A model generated the notes under the pieces. The model was not told the DNA's origin and ran no database searches. It saw nothing but the letters and a program-made list of their open reading frames with translations. DNA of 15,576 bases from Aquificota bacterium. GTDB taxonomy: Bacteria; Aquificota; Aquificia; Aquificales; Hydrogenothermaceae. Every line of letters begins with the position of its first letter. The first letter of the stretch is position 1. Below are positions 1-7,258 of this stretch, in pieces. The DNA is taken from NCBI GenBank assembly GCA_013153635.1, contig JAADDZ010000004.1, forward strand, positions 1 through 15,576, written 5' to 3'. A program made the translations under genes and the position numbers.

Positions 1-198
1 TCCCACTTCGTTCAGATAAAACCCGTTAAAACCGGTTAATAAAAAAATAAAGCAAAGAATCAATAAAGTCAATATCTTCAGCAGATAAAAATTTCTATAT
101 TGAATAACCGCAAAAGGCACTTTTTTGCATCGTATCGGCAGTAATGCAATTATATTTCCTATTATATTCTCGCTACTGCCTACTACAAGCCGCTTCAC
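1..198 (-). CDS. Partial membrane protein, 3' end outside the window
   Basis: I do not recognise this gene. Reading leftwards from a GTG at 198, 66 codons stay open to the window edge, which is unlikely by chance in such AT-rich DNA. The in-frame stop just upstream is a TAG at 216-214, and an AGGAAA lies 11 bases before the GTG, a weak ribosome site. The visible protein starts with a basic residue pair, has a stretch rich in Ile/Leu/Asn, a basic patch around residues 23-26, and one clear hydrophobic helix at about residues 39-57 ending in Thr-Gly-Phe. It follows lipB by about 85 bases on the same strand and could be co-transcribed. It could also be a chance frame or a decayed gene; the start is uncertain. 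Confidence 0.4.
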   Translation of the reverse strand, partial: MKRLVVGSSENIIGNIIALLPIRCKKVPFAVIQYRNFYLLKILTLLILCFIFLLTGFNGFYLNEVG

Positions 199-219
199 GC
201 AAAAATATATTTCCTATTA
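151..219. repeat. Short 14-bp direct repeat
   Basis: The sequence TATATTTCCTATTA occurs at 151-164 and again at 206-219. The left copy falls inside the possible partial membrane gene and the right copy overlaps the stop codon and weak ribosome site just upstream of it. It is AT-rich and may be coincidental; no function is assigned. Confidence 0.3.
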
Positions 220-282
220 AAAATGCAAACTCCTATTCTTTTTCCAAGTAACCTTCATTTAGTACAGTTATAATTATGAAGA

Positions 283-891
283 CTAAAACTCTAATTGTAA
301 ATGTTTTATCAGCAATTTTTTAATATCATCAAAATAATGATTATCCAAAAAATCACTAACATTTGAGATAGGAGTATCATCTAGCCCACACGGAATAATC
401 TTATTAAAGAAATTTTTATCTACATCAACGTTCAAAGATATTCCATGCATAGTTATACCTTTAGACACTCTAACTCCTACAAAACCTATCTTTCCTTTTT
501 TAGTAAAAACACCTCTTTTACCTTCAACTCTAAAAGCTTCTATCCCTATTTCAGTAAGGGTTTTTATCATACTTTCCTCTAATTTCCATATATATCTTTT
601 GACAGAAAGTTTTCTTTTATGAATATCTATTATTGGATAAATCACTATTTGTCCCAAGCCATGAAAAGTTACACTACCCCCTCGTTCTATAGTTATAATT
701 TCTCCTTGGTTTATATCTTTAAAATGTTCTTTTTTTGTAGATTTACCGCATGTATAAACAGGAAAATGTTCCACAAGAATTAGAAAATCTCTATCCTCAA
801 AACCTAACTGTTTTTCATGAAATATCTTTAGCTGATAACCAAGTACAAAAATGTAATCTTTTCGAAGGAGGTCTATTATTTCTAAAGACAT
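283..891 (-). CDS. lipB: Octanoyl-[acyl carrier protein]:protein octanoyltransferase LipB
   Basis: LipB moves an octanoyl group from acyl carrier protein to the lipoyl domains of 2-oxoacid dehydrogenases or glycine cleavage H protein in the cytoplasm, ahead of sulfur insertion by LipA. The 202-residue length fits the family. Visible motifs are RGG at 70-72, the substrate-pocket segment HGLGQ at 77-81 (usually HGPGQ), Lys134 in the KIGFVGVR segment and Cys168 in IPCG. Lys134 and Cys168 match the catalytic Lys/Cys pair of the family almost exactly in spacing and position. The ATG at 891 has no good Shine-Dalgarno sequence but places the N-terminus as in homologues. It is divergent from dnaA. 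No lipA is present in the window. Confidence 0.95.
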   Translation of the reverse strand: MSLEIIDLLRKDYIFVLGYQLKIFHEKQLGFEDRDFLILVEHFPVYTCGKSTKKEHFKDINQGEIITIERGGSVTFHGLGQIVIYPIIDIHKRKLSVKRYIWKLEESMIKTLTEIGIEAFRVEGKRGVFTKKGKIGFVGVRVSKGITMHGISLNVDVDKNFFNKIIPCGLDDTPISNVSDFLDNHYFDDIKKLLIKHLQLEF

Positions 892-935
892 AGCTTGGTT
901 TAAGCTTTTAACTTAAATGAATTTAAAATTTTTTA

Positions 936-941
936 ATTATA
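936..941 (-). promoter_or_regulatory. Candidate -10 element for lipB
   Basis: A perfect TATAAT on the minus strand lies 44 bases upstream of the lipB ATG. No good -35 hexamer is seen at 16-18 bases (only a TTTTGT-like sequence), so the call rests on the -10 and its position. Confidence 0.4.
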
Positions 942-981
942 CTACAGTTTTTAAAAAAACAAAAAAAATTTTTAACTTTTT

Positions 982-990
982 TTATACACT
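982..990 (+). promoter_or_regulatory. Near-consensus DnaA box
   Basis: TTATACACT differs at one position from the DnaA-box consensus TTATNCACA. It lies in a very AT-rich stretch (about 917-1010) immediately upstream of dnaA and next to the putative dnaA -10, where DnaA autoregulation or origin binding would be expected. Only one clear box is seen. Confidence 0.4.
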
Positions 991-998
991 CAAAGAGA

Positions 999-1004
999 TA
1001 TAAT
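999..1004 (+). promoter_or_regulatory. Candidate -10 element for dnaA
   Basis: A perfect TATAAT lies 37 bases before the dnaA start. There is no convincing -35 at standard spacing; TTTAAC at 971-976 is too far (22-base spacer). The DnaA-box-like sequence sits between these elements, so a DnaA-bound form could block this promoter. Confidence 0.45.
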
Positions 1005-1041
1005 AATTTTTCCCTTAAGAAAAAAAGAACAGGGGATACTA

Positions 1042-2367
1042 TTGAATCTTTGGAATGATATATTAACTACAATTGGAGAAACAAAAGATAGAACAACCAT
1101 ATCTTTATTAAAAGAAATAAAAAAAGTAGAACTAAAAGATAATACCTTATATATATCTACTCCTGATAATGTATTTAAGGAATGGATTTTATCAAATTTC
1201 ATAGAAGACATAGAAAAACATGCTTCCCAACTAGTAGGACAAAAGCTAAATATAAACGTCATATCAGAAGAAGAAATCAGAAAAAATCTTAATGTAGAAG
1301 ACAACCCTACTAAGATAAAACAAGAAGAAAAACCATATAGATTTTATAGACTCAATCCAAAATTTGTATTTTCAAACTTTATAGTAGGAAGCTGTAACAA
1401 AATAGCATATTCGGCATGTAAAGCTGTTGCCGAGAATTTAGGGGAGATATACAATCCCCTTTTCATATATGGTGAGGTAGGACTAGGAAAAACCCACCTT
1501 CTACATGCAACTGCCCATGAAGTACTTAGCAAAAACTCTAACGCTAATGTTATATATACTACCGCTGATACATTTATGTCAGAGCTTATATCCTGTATGC
1601 GACAAGGTTCTATACTCCAGTTTAGACAAAGGTATAGAGATGTTGATTTACTCCTTATCGATGACGTTCAATTCTTAGAAGGAAAGGAAAGAACCCAAGT
1701 AGAGTTTTATCATATATTTAATGCGTTACATCTTATAGGAAAACAAATTATACTTTCTTCTGATACATCTCCTTCTAAACTAACAGGAATTCAAGAAAGA
1801 TTAAAAACCCGCTTTGTATGTGGCTTGGTTACAGAAGTAAAACCCCCAGACTTAGAAACAAAACTATCTATAATCAGAAAAAAATCAAAAGAAATAAAGC
1901 TAGAACTTCCCCAAGATGTAATGCTTTTTATATCAAAAACAGTAAATACTAATGTTAGAGAACTAGAAGGCTCGTTACAAAAATTAAAAGCATACAACCA
2001 AATAATGGAAAGACCTATAACTCTTGAGGTAGCAAGAGAAATCCTAAAAGATATTCTAAAGATTCAAAATGTTGAGGAACTTTCTATCCAAAAGATACAA
2101 AAAGAGGTTGCTAACTACTTTGCAGTAAACCTAAATGAAATGCTTGGAAATTCGAGAAGAAAAAAAGTATCTTTAGCCCGTCAAATAGCCATGTACCTAT
2201 CGAGATACTTAACGGACAAATCATTAGCAGAAATTTCAAAAGCCTTTAAGAAAAAAGACCATACCACTATAATAAACGCTATCCAAAAAATAGAAAAAAC
2301 TATGGAAAGAGATAGAAAGCTAAAACTAACAGTAGAATTCCTTAGAGACAAAATCCTAACATTATAA
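1042..2367 (+). CDS. dnaA: Chromosomal replication initiator protein DnaA
   Basis: DnaA binds DnaA boxes, forms an ATP-dependent filament at the origin, melts DNA and loads the replicative helicase. The 441-residue protein shows the usual layout: helicase-interaction domain I (about 1-80), a short linker, AAA+ domain III with Walker A GEVGLGKT at 144-151, Walker B LLLIDD at 203-208, the arginine-finger segment around Arg257 and the sensor II segment NVRELEG at 304-310, then DNA-binding domain IV with the signature DHTTI at 406-410. The start is TTG at 1042, supported by AGGGG at 1031-1035 six bases upstream and by the normal N-terminus. It is not next to dnaN, gyrB or rpmH; its neighbours are lipB and tyrS. 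Confidence 0.98.
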   Translation: MNLWNDILTTIGETKDRTTISLLKEIKKVELKDNTLYISTPDNVFKEWILSNFIEDIEKHASQLVGQKLNINVISEEEIRKNLNVEDNPTKIKQEEKPYRFYRLNPKFVFSNFIVGSCNKIAYSACKAVAENLGEIYNPLFIYGEVGLGKTHLLHATAHEVLSKNSNANVIYTTADTFMSELISCMRQGSILQFRQRYRDVDLLLIDDVQFLEGKERTQVEFYHIFNALHLIGKQIILSSDTSPSKLTGIQERLKTRFVCGLVTEVKPPDLETKLSIIRKKSKEIKLELPQDVMLFISKTVNTNVRELEGSLQKLKAYNQIMERPITLEVAREILKDILKIQNVEELSIQKIQKEVANYFAVNLNEMLGNSRRKKVSLARQIAMYLSRYLTDKSLAEISKAFKKKDHTTIINAIQKIEKTMERDRKLKLTVEFLRDKILTL

Positions 2368-2379
2368 ACCCTCTAATTT

Positions 2380-2388
2380 TGTTATAAT
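2380..2388 (+). promoter_or_regulatory. Extended -10 promoter for tyrS
   Basis: TGTTATAAT is a perfect extended -10 (TGN plus TATAAT) lying 13 bases after the dnaA stop and 40 bases before the tyrS start. No -35 is obvious, as is allowed for extended -10 promoters. It would let tyrS be transcribed separately from dnaA. Confidence 0.5.
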
Positions 2389-2428
2389 CTTCTTGACATA
2401 ACCCATCAAGGAGGACAAAACAAAAACT

Positions 2429-3670
2429 ATGAGCAGTTTATCCCCAGAAGAACAATTAAAATTGTTAAAAAAAGGTACTCTTGAAATAATATCTGAAGAA
2501 GAACTCTTAGAAAAATTAAAAGAAGGAAGACCTCTAATAGTAAAGGCTGGTTTTGACCCTACAGCTCCAGACCTCCATCTAGGTCATACAGTTTTGCTCC
2601 AAAAACTTAGAACCTTTCAGCAGTTAGGTCATACTGTTTACTTTATCATTGGGGACTTTACAGCAATGATAGGAGACCCTTCTGGAAGAGATAAAACTAG
2701 ACCACCTTTAACAAAAGAAGAAGTACTAAAAAATGCAGAAACCTACAAACAGCAAGTATTCAAAATCTTAGACCCGAATAAAACTATAGTAGTTTTCAAT
2801 AGTGAATGGTTAGGAGATATGAGTCCAGAAGACCTTATTCGCCTTACAGCAAAATACACAGTAGCTAGAATGTTAGAAAGAGATGATTTTAAAAAAAGGT
2901 TCAAAGACAATGTCCCTATATACATACACGAATTCATATATCCGTTATTACAAGCCTATGACAGCGTTGCAATAAAAGCAGACATCGAACTTGGGGGTTC
3001 CGACCAAAGATTCAACCTTTTGATAGGACGGGATATTCAAAAAGAATACGGTATAGAAAAACCACAGGTAGCTATTTTGCTTCCTCTTTTAGTTGGAATA
3101 GACGGTACTAGGAAGATGAGCAAATCATATGGAAACTATATAGGTATCACAGAGCCACCAGAAGAAATGTTTGGAAAAATAATGTCAATACCTGATGAAC
3201 TAATGTGGGATTACTGGACACTTTTAACAGACCTTTCAGAAGAAGAAATTCAAAAAATGAAACAAGATGTAAAAGAAGGAATTATAAACCCGATGGAAAT
3301 AAAAAAACAGCTAGCTATGTATATAGTCACAAGATTCCATGGAGAAGAAGAAGCAATAAAAGCAAAAGAACACTTCGAAAAAGTGTTTTCCAAGAAGGAA
3401 CTCCCAGAAGACCTCCCAGAACCAGAAATCATAATAACCTCACAAGAAAAAAAGATACCTCTATTTGAGCTTGTATACAAGCTAGGATTTGCACCATCAA
3501 AATCAGAAGCAAGAAGACTAATAAAAGCAGGTGCAGTAAAAATAGACAAAAATAAATTTACAGACCCATTTTTTGAAATAGATTTATCAAAAGAATTTGT
3601 AATACAAGTAGGAAAAAGAAAATTTGCCAGAATAAAACCAGAAAAAATTAAAATAGGAGAACAGTCCTAA
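2429..3670 (+). CDS. tyrS: Tyrosyl-tRNA synthetase
   Basis: This class I synthetase activates tyrosine with ATP and charges tRNA-Tyr. In the 413 residues the HIGH-type motif is HLGH at 50-53 within [10 protein letters not shown], the tyrosine/ATP pocket region includes GGSDQRFN at 189-196, and the KMSKS loop is intact at 229-233. A C-terminal S4 RNA-binding domain spans about 345-405. The [10 protein letters not shown] form and length fit the TyrZ-like branch of bacterial TyrRS rather than the E. coli TyrS branch. The ATG start has a strong AAGGAGGA at 2408-2415, with a slightly long 13-base spacer. The C-terminus is followed by about 130 bases of AT-rich DNA with no clear terminator. Confidence 0.97.
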   Translation: MSSLSPEEQLKLLKKGTLEIISEEELLEKLKEGRPLIVKAGFDPTAPDLHLGHTVLLQKLRTFQQLGHTVYFIIGDFTAMIGDPSGRDKTRPPLTKEEVLKNAETYKQQVFKILDPNKTIVVFNSEWLGDMSPEDLIRLTAKYTVARMLERDDFKKRFKDNVPIYIHEFIYPLLQAYDSVAIKADIELGGSDQRFNLLIGRDIQKEYGIEKPQVAILLPLLVGIDGTRKMSKSYGNYIGITEPPEEMFGKIMSIPDELMWDYWTLLTDLSEEEIQKMKQDVKEGIINPMEIKKQLAMYIVTRFHGEEEAIKAKEHFEKVFSKKELPEDLPEPEIIITSQEKKIPLFELVYKLGFAPSKSEARRLIKAGAVKIDKNKFTDPFFEIDLSKEFVIQVGKRKFARIKPEKIKIGEQS

Positions 3671-3679
3671 AAAGAACTC

Positions 3680-3685
3680 TATAAT
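3680..3685 (+). promoter_or_regulatory. Candidate -10 element for the YqaA-like gene
   Basis: TATAAT occurs 9 bases after the tyrS stop and 115 bases before the next start. No good -35 is visible, and the long leader it would produce contains the 12-bp palindrome at 3749-3760. Confidence 0.3.
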
Positions 3686-3748
3686 GGATTTAATATGTCT
3701 AAAATTAAAGTAAATAGACCGATAAACAGTAAAGCAAACAAAAAAAGC

Positions 3749-3760
3749 TTGTGTACACAA
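3749..3760. promoter_or_regulatory. Perfect 12-bp palindrome, possible operator
   Basis: TTGTGTACACAA is its own reverse complement and lies in the tyrS to yqaA intergenic gap, 39 bases upstream of the yqaA start. Perfect dyads like this often bind dimeric regulators. The half-site TTGTG resembles those of the CRP/FNR superfamily but the half-sites are closer together than in a standard CRP site. Function is not known. Confidence 0.35.
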
Positions 3761-3799
3761 ATTAATTATAAAAAATTATTAAATTTGAGGACAATTTAA

Positions 3800-4270
3800 A
3801 TGTTTGAAGGTTTAAAACAGTGGGCTGAACAAGTAGTAGAAGACTACGGGTATATAGGAATATTCATAATATCATTCACAGAAGCCATCATACAGCCAAT
3901 ACCTCCAGACCCATTCATAACAGGGGGTACAGCTTTTGGTCTTATCCCGGTAAAAGCGGCTATAGTAGCAACAATAGGTAGTGTTACTGGAGGGTTGGTT
4001 GCATACATTCTAGGTAAGATTCTTGGAGAACCTATATTCTTGAAATTGTTCAAACAAAAATGGTACGAAAAAGGAGAGCTTTTATTTAGAAAGTATGGGA
4101 TATGGGCTGTGATAATCGCTGGAGTAACACCTATTCCGTTTAAAGCTATCTGCTGGCTAGCAGGAATTTTTGAAATGCCTATACTTGGATTTTTGATAGG
4201 AGCAATATTAGGTAGATTACCTAGATTCTTAGCTGTAGCATATTTTGGAAAATTTTTATCTGGACTTTAA
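3800..4270 (+). CDS. yqaA: YqaA-like DedA/VTT-family membrane protein
   Basis: A 156-residue inner-membrane protein of the short YqaA branch of the DedA (SNARE-associated/VTT) superfamily. DedA relatives are linked to lipid-carrier flipping and membrane homeostasis; the substrate of YqaA proteins is not established. Hydrophobic segments lie at about 18-34, 48-72, 100-123 and 126-148. Family marks are Glu28 followed by PIPPD at 33-37 (a re-entrant loop), GVTPIPFK at 108-115, and the arginines at 139 and 142 in GRLPR. The ATG has GAGGA at 3787-3791, eight bases upstream. It follows tyrS on the same strand, and its TAA overlaps the radA stop by three bases on the other strand. Confidence 0.85.
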   Translation: MFEGLKQWAEQVVEDYGYIGIFIISFTEAIIQPIPPDPFITGGTAFGLIPVKAAIVATIGSVTGGLVAYILGKILGEPIFLKLFKQKWYEKGELLFRKYGIWAVIIAGVTPIPFKAICWLAGIFEMPILGFLIGAILGRLPRFLAVAYFGKFLSGL

Positions 4271-5622
4271 CTTCTCAAGAGCTGGATAACTTCTCTTATA
4301 TACCTTATAGGTATAATGTCTGGCTCTTCCAATTTAGAATTGTAAGGAATCACAATTTTTTTAAATCCAAACTTCCTAGCTTCTTTTATTCTTTGTTCTG
4401 TGTAATGAACTGACCTTACCTCTCCTGCCAACCCTATCTCTCCAAATCCTATCATATCTCTATCAATAGGAATATCGTAAAAAGAAGATATAACAGCTAA
4501 GGCAACTGCTAGGTCTACAGCAGGTTCTTTTATAAACATTCCTCCAACTACATTTATAAAAACGTCTCTATCTTTTAGAAAGATATTCCCCTCTTTTTCC
4601 AAAATGGCAAGGATTATAGACAATCTGTTAATATCTATGCCTTGGGTTTTTCGTTGAGGTACAGCATAAACAGTCTTTGATACTAAAGCTTGAACTTCTA
4701 CAAGAACTGGTTTCGAGCCTTCAGTAAAAGGAAATATAATACTACCTGCTTTCCCTTGGGGTTTTTCAGATATAAAAAAAGAAGAAGGGTCTTTTACTTC
4801 TTGTAGACCTGTATCTTTCATACTAAAAACAGCTATCTCTCCAGAAGAACCAAAACGATTTTTGATAACTTTTAAAACTCTGTATGAATGACCCCTCTCT
4901 CCTTCAAAATGAATTACAGCATCTACTATATGTTCCAAGACCTTTGGTCCTGCTATACTTCCTTCTTTTGTAACCTGACCTATCAAAATTACAGGAATAT
5001 TCTTGGTTTTTGCTAATTCTGTAATCTTTGCACTAACTTCTCTAACTTGTGATACAGAACCGGCGGCTGACTCAAGATGTGAAGAATACATAGTTTGAAC
5101 AGAATCTATAATCAAAAATTCTGGATTTTCTTCCTCTATCACCTGAAGTATCTCTTCAAGATTCGTCTGGGATAGGATAAGAAGATTATCTTCCAAAGCT
5201 CCTATTCTCTCCCCTCTTATAAATACTTGATGGGTAGATTCTTCCCCTGTAACATACAAAACTTTTCTTTTTTTTGCTATGTTTGAAGCTACTTGTAATA
5301 AAAGAGTAGATTTACCTATTCCCGGTTCTCCAGACAAAAGGATAACCTGACCAGTTACGATACCACCTCCTAAAGCTTCATCTAAAGATGGTATAAGAGT
5401 AGATAATCTTGTATAGTGTTTTTCCTCTTTCGATTTTGTAATAGGCTTTGGTTTTTGGGATACTGTAGAACCTTTAGCTAGATTACTTTTCTTTGATACT
5501 AACTCCTCAACAATAGTATTCCACTGACCACAGGACACACACTTTCCTGTCCAAGAAGGATAAGTAGTTCCACATTCAGAACATATAAATACTTTTTTAC
5601 TTTTTGTGAGCTTTTGTTTCAT
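4267..5622 (-). CDS. radA: DNA repair protein RadA (Sms)
   Basis: RadA is a RecA-like, DnaB-like branch-migration helicase that helps process recombination intermediates. The 451 residues show an N-terminal C4 zinc finger (Cys14, 17, 28, 31), a RecA-type ATPase with Walker A GEPGIGKS at 98-105 and Walker B FLIIDS at 169-174, the RadA-specific KNRFG at 254-258, and a C-terminal Lon-protease-like fold (about 290-451) with the usual [11 protein letters not shown] stretch. All expected parts are intact. The ATG at 5622 has no clear Shine-Dalgarno sequence. It lies 27 bases after the 37-residue membrane ORF on the same strand and may belong to the moaA unit. It converges on yqaA with overlapping stops, so no terminator fits between them. 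Confidence 0.97.
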   Translation of the reverse strand: MKQKLTKSKKVFICSECGTTYPSWTGKCVSCGQWNTIVEELVSKKSNLAKGSTVSQKPKPITKSKEEKHYTRLSTLIPSLDEALGGGIVTGQVILLSGEPGIGKSTLLLQVASNIAKKRKVLYVTGEESTHQVFIRGERIGALEDNLLILSQTNLEEILQVIEEENPEFLIIDSVQTMYSSHLESAAGSVSQVREVSAKITELAKTKNIPVILIGQVTKEGSIAGPKVLEHIVDAVIHFEGERGHSYRVLKVIKNRFGSSGEIAVFSMKDTGLQEVKDPSSFFISEKPQGKAGSIIFPFTEGSKPVLVEVQALVSKTVYAVPQRKTQGIDINRLSIILAILEKEGNIFLKDRDVFINVVGGMFIKEPAVDLAVALAVISSFYDIPIDRDMIGFGEIGLAGEVRSVHYTEQRIKEARKFGFKKIVIPYNSKLEEPDIIPIRYIREVIQLLRS

Positions 5623-5649
5623 GGTAACAAAATTTATAATTTTTAAAAA

Positions 5650-5763
5650 TTATTTCAATTTAAAAAACTTTTTCTTTTTTCTCTTTTTCTTTTGAGAAGG
5701 CAAAAATACAACGGAAACCAAAAAGACAAAAAGAGTAATTATGTACAGGATAAATTTTATCAT
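5650..5763 (-). CDS. Small 37-residue single-helix membrane peptide with polybasic tail
   Basis: Not recognised as a named family. An ATG at 5763 opens a 37-codon frame ending in TAA at 5650. A strong ribosome site, GGAG at 5774-5771, lies seven bases upstream. After Met-Ile-Lys, residues 4-21 are almost entirely hydrophobic (Ile, Leu, Phe, Val), which suggests one membrane helix. From residue 24 the tail is strongly basic, with eight Lys/Arg in a row at 25-32 and more Lys at 35 and 37. By the positive-inside rule the tail would face the cytoplasm. It lies 25 bases after the thioesterase stop and 27 before radA, all on one strand, so it fills the gap neatly. A chance frame in AT-rich DNA cannot be excluded, but the ribosome site and protein-like layout argue for a gene. 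Confidence 0.5.
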   Translation of the reverse strand: MIKFILYIITLFVFLVSVVFLPSQKKKRKKKKFFKLK

Positions 5764-5788
5764 TAGGTTTCTCCATATATATTCAAAA

Positions 5789-6184
5789 CTATTTTCCTAA
5801 AACATGTTTTTTAGGAATTATACATAAAAATTCCCCTTCAAAAACCATATCATCTTTAGATTGCCTATAACCTATTACTTTGACCACTCTTTTATTTTTC
5901 TCTTTTTTTAACAAAGAAGCTTCAAAAAACAAAATATCCCCAACTTTAGAAGGTTTCAAAAATTTTACGTGAGAAGACGCAAGAACAACATTAGGGTGGT
6001 TTACACACAACATTGCACAAAAATCTGCCGCACCAAATATAAAACCCCCATGTACAAGCCCCTTTTCATCAACTTTCATGTTACTAGTAGTATTTAACAT
6101 CACTTTAGCAAACTCATCATCAACTACTTCGATAGGTTCACCACAAAGAGTGTAATCTATCTCTAAATGAGTTTTTATATCCAA
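5789..6184 (-). CDS. Hotdog-fold thioesterase (PaaI-like)
   Basis: A 131-residue single hotdog domain of the PaaI/4-hydroxybenzoyl-CoA thioesterase type, expected to cleave an acyl- or aryl-CoA (or acyl-ACP) thioester in the cytoplasm. The family mark is HGG at 45-47 followed by the long helix with Asp54, the usual acid of this subgroup, and the strand around ASSHVKFLKPSKVGD near 69-83. The substrate cannot be told from sequence; proofreading of CoA esters or acyl-lipid turnover are possible. The start is TTG at 6184, one base after the moaA stop. An AGGAGGG inside the last moaA codons lies about five bases upstream, so translation is probably coupled to moaA. Confidence 0.8.
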   Translation of the reverse strand: MDIKTHLEIDYTLCGEPIEVVDDEFAKVMLNTTSNMKVDEKGLVHGGFIFGAADFCAMLCVNHPNVVLASSHVKFLKPSKVGDILFFEASLLKKEKNKRVVKVIGYRQSKDDMVFEGEFLCIIPKKHVLGK

Positions 6185-6185
6185 C

Positions 6186-7151
6186 TTACCCTCCTATACT
6201 AGTCATAACTCTTCGGCATTCAGAAAACGAATAGTTAGATTTTTGTATCTGTGCATTGGAACGCTCTTTTTCTATAAGTAGATGTCTTATAAAATTGTCT
6301 AAATCTTCCTGTGTCCCGTATCTAAGAAGGTCTTTTACAGGAAGTTCTTCCTCTGTTCTAAGACATAATTTTATATTTCCTTCTGCTGTTAATCTCAACT
6401 TTGAACAACCATCACAAAAAGGATTGGATATAGGAGTGATAAATCCTACCTTTATATCATATTTAGGAATGTAATATACTCTAGCCGCACCACTTCCTAC
6501 AGAAGTAGTAGGGATTAATTTGCCATATTTTTTTTCTATTTTCTGCTTTATCAAATCCAAAGGCTTTACCATATCCAAGTCCCAATAAATTTGTCCTTGA
6601 CCCAAAGGCATCATCTCTATAAATCGAACTTCTACTTTTTGCTCCTTGGCAAATTCAACGAAATCTAATGCTTCCTCTTCATTAACTCCTCGAATTACAA
6701 CTGCATTAACCTTTATAGGTGTAAGCCCTACTTTTTTTGCAACTTTTATCCCTTCTAAGACATCTTCTAGATTTCCTTTTGTCATCTCATAAAACAGCTT
6801 TGGTTTTAGACTATCAATACTGACGTTAATTCTGTTTAGTCCATTTTTTTTCAAAATTTGAGCATATCTTGCTAGTGTAATACCATTTGTAGTCAAAGAT
6901 ACATCTTCTATCTCGGGTATTTGGCTTAGCATTTTCACTAATTTTTCTATATCTTTTCTAAGTAATGGCTCTCCTCCTGTTAATCTAACCCTTTTTAGTC
7001 CATATTTAGTTAAAGCTTTTACAAAATTTCTTATTTCTTCGAAAGATAGAAGTTTTTCTTTCTCAAAGAATTCCATACCTTCAGGTCTACAGTAAAAACA
7101 TTTTAGATTACATTTATCTGTTACAGATATTCTTAGATAAGAAATTTCCAT
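6186..7151 (-). CDS. moaA: GTP 3',8-cyclase MoaA (molybdenum cofactor biosynthesis)
   Basis: MoaA is a radical-SAM enzyme that converts GTP to 3',8-cH2GTP, the first step of molybdenum cofactor synthesis, with MoaC acting next. Numbered from the upstream TTG at 7166, the radical-SAM cluster cysteines are 19, 23 and 26 (CNLKCFYC). A GGEPLL SAM-binding stretch follows at 64-69. The C-terminal half has NPFCDGC and a later Cys (KLCL), the ligands of the second Fe-S cluster that binds GTP. The C-terminus ends in the double glycine typical of active MoaA. I chose the ATG at 7151, which has GGAGGA seven bases upstream, but the TTG at 7166 is an equally good alternative, with AAGGAG six bases upstream. 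It is divergent from the cold-shock gene; no other moa genes are in the window. Confidence 0.96.
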   Translation of the reverse strand: MEISYLRISVTDKCNLKCFYCRPEGMEFFEKEKLLSFEEIRNFVKALTKYGLKRVRLTGGEPLLRKDIEKLVKMLSQIPEIEDVSLTTNGITLARYAQILKKNGLNRINVSIDSLKPKLFYEMTKGNLEDVLEGIKVAKKVGLTPIKVNAVVIRGVNEEEALDFVEFAKEQKVEVRFIEMMPLGQGQIYWDLDMVKPLDLIKQKIEKKYGKLIPTTSVGSGAARVYYIPKYDIKVGFITPISNPFCDGCSKLRLTAEGNIKLCLRTEEELPVKDLLRYGTQEDLDNFIRHLLIEKERSNAQIQKSNYSFSECRRVMTSIGG

Positions 7152-7185
7152 AATCTCTTCCTCCAAAACACACTCCTTAATATTC

Positions 7186-7214
7186 AGAATATATTAAATC
7201 AATCATTTTGACAA
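7186..7214 (-). promoter_or_regulatory. Candidate moaA promoter
   Basis: On the minus strand TTGTCA (7214-7209) is followed after 17 bases by TATTCT (7191-7186). An alternative -10, TATATT at 7193-7188, would have a 15-base spacer. Both would give a short leader containing the AAGGAG before the upstream TTG start. A small inverted repeat, ATATTC-A-GAATAT at 7180-7192, overlaps the -10 region. Confidence 0.35.
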
Positions 7215-7232
7215 GTTTGACATAACGAAATT

Positions 7233-7251
7233 TTGCAACAATTTTGTGCAA
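7233..7251. repeat. Inverted repeat TTGCA/TGCAA in the moaA-csp divergent region
   Basis: TTGCA at 7233-7237 and TGCAA at 7247-7251 are inverted copies, and with one bulged A the pairing continues through CAA/TTG to a two-base centre. It lies between the divergent promoters, just upstream of the csp -35, so it is placed like an operator. Confidence 0.35.
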
Positions 7252-7258
7252 CTTACTG

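Noticed and set aside
137-180. GGCAGTA/TACTGCC inverted repeat with a 30-base loop
   Set aside because: The loop is long and both arms are explained by codons of the possible partial membrane gene; a chance repeat is likely.
864-872. AAGGAGGT-like ribosome site on the plus strand
   Set aside because: It is the complement of the early lipB codons and no plus-strand frame uses it.
2393-2398. TTGACA between dnaA and tyrS as a -35 element
   Set aside because: At 16-18 bases downstream there is only the AGGACAAAAC region, with no usable -10; the extended -10 just upstream explains the promoter better.
3695-3799. A 34-codon plus-strand frame ending directly before the yqaA ATG
   Set aside because: It has no ribosome site, no protein-like features, and contains the yqaA Shine-Dalgarno sequence and the palindrome; likely chance.
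4299-4315. TATACC/GGTATA hairpin near the yqaA/radA junction as a terminator
   Set aside because: A weak six-base AT-rich stem within radA coding sequence with no T-tract; not distinguishable from chance.
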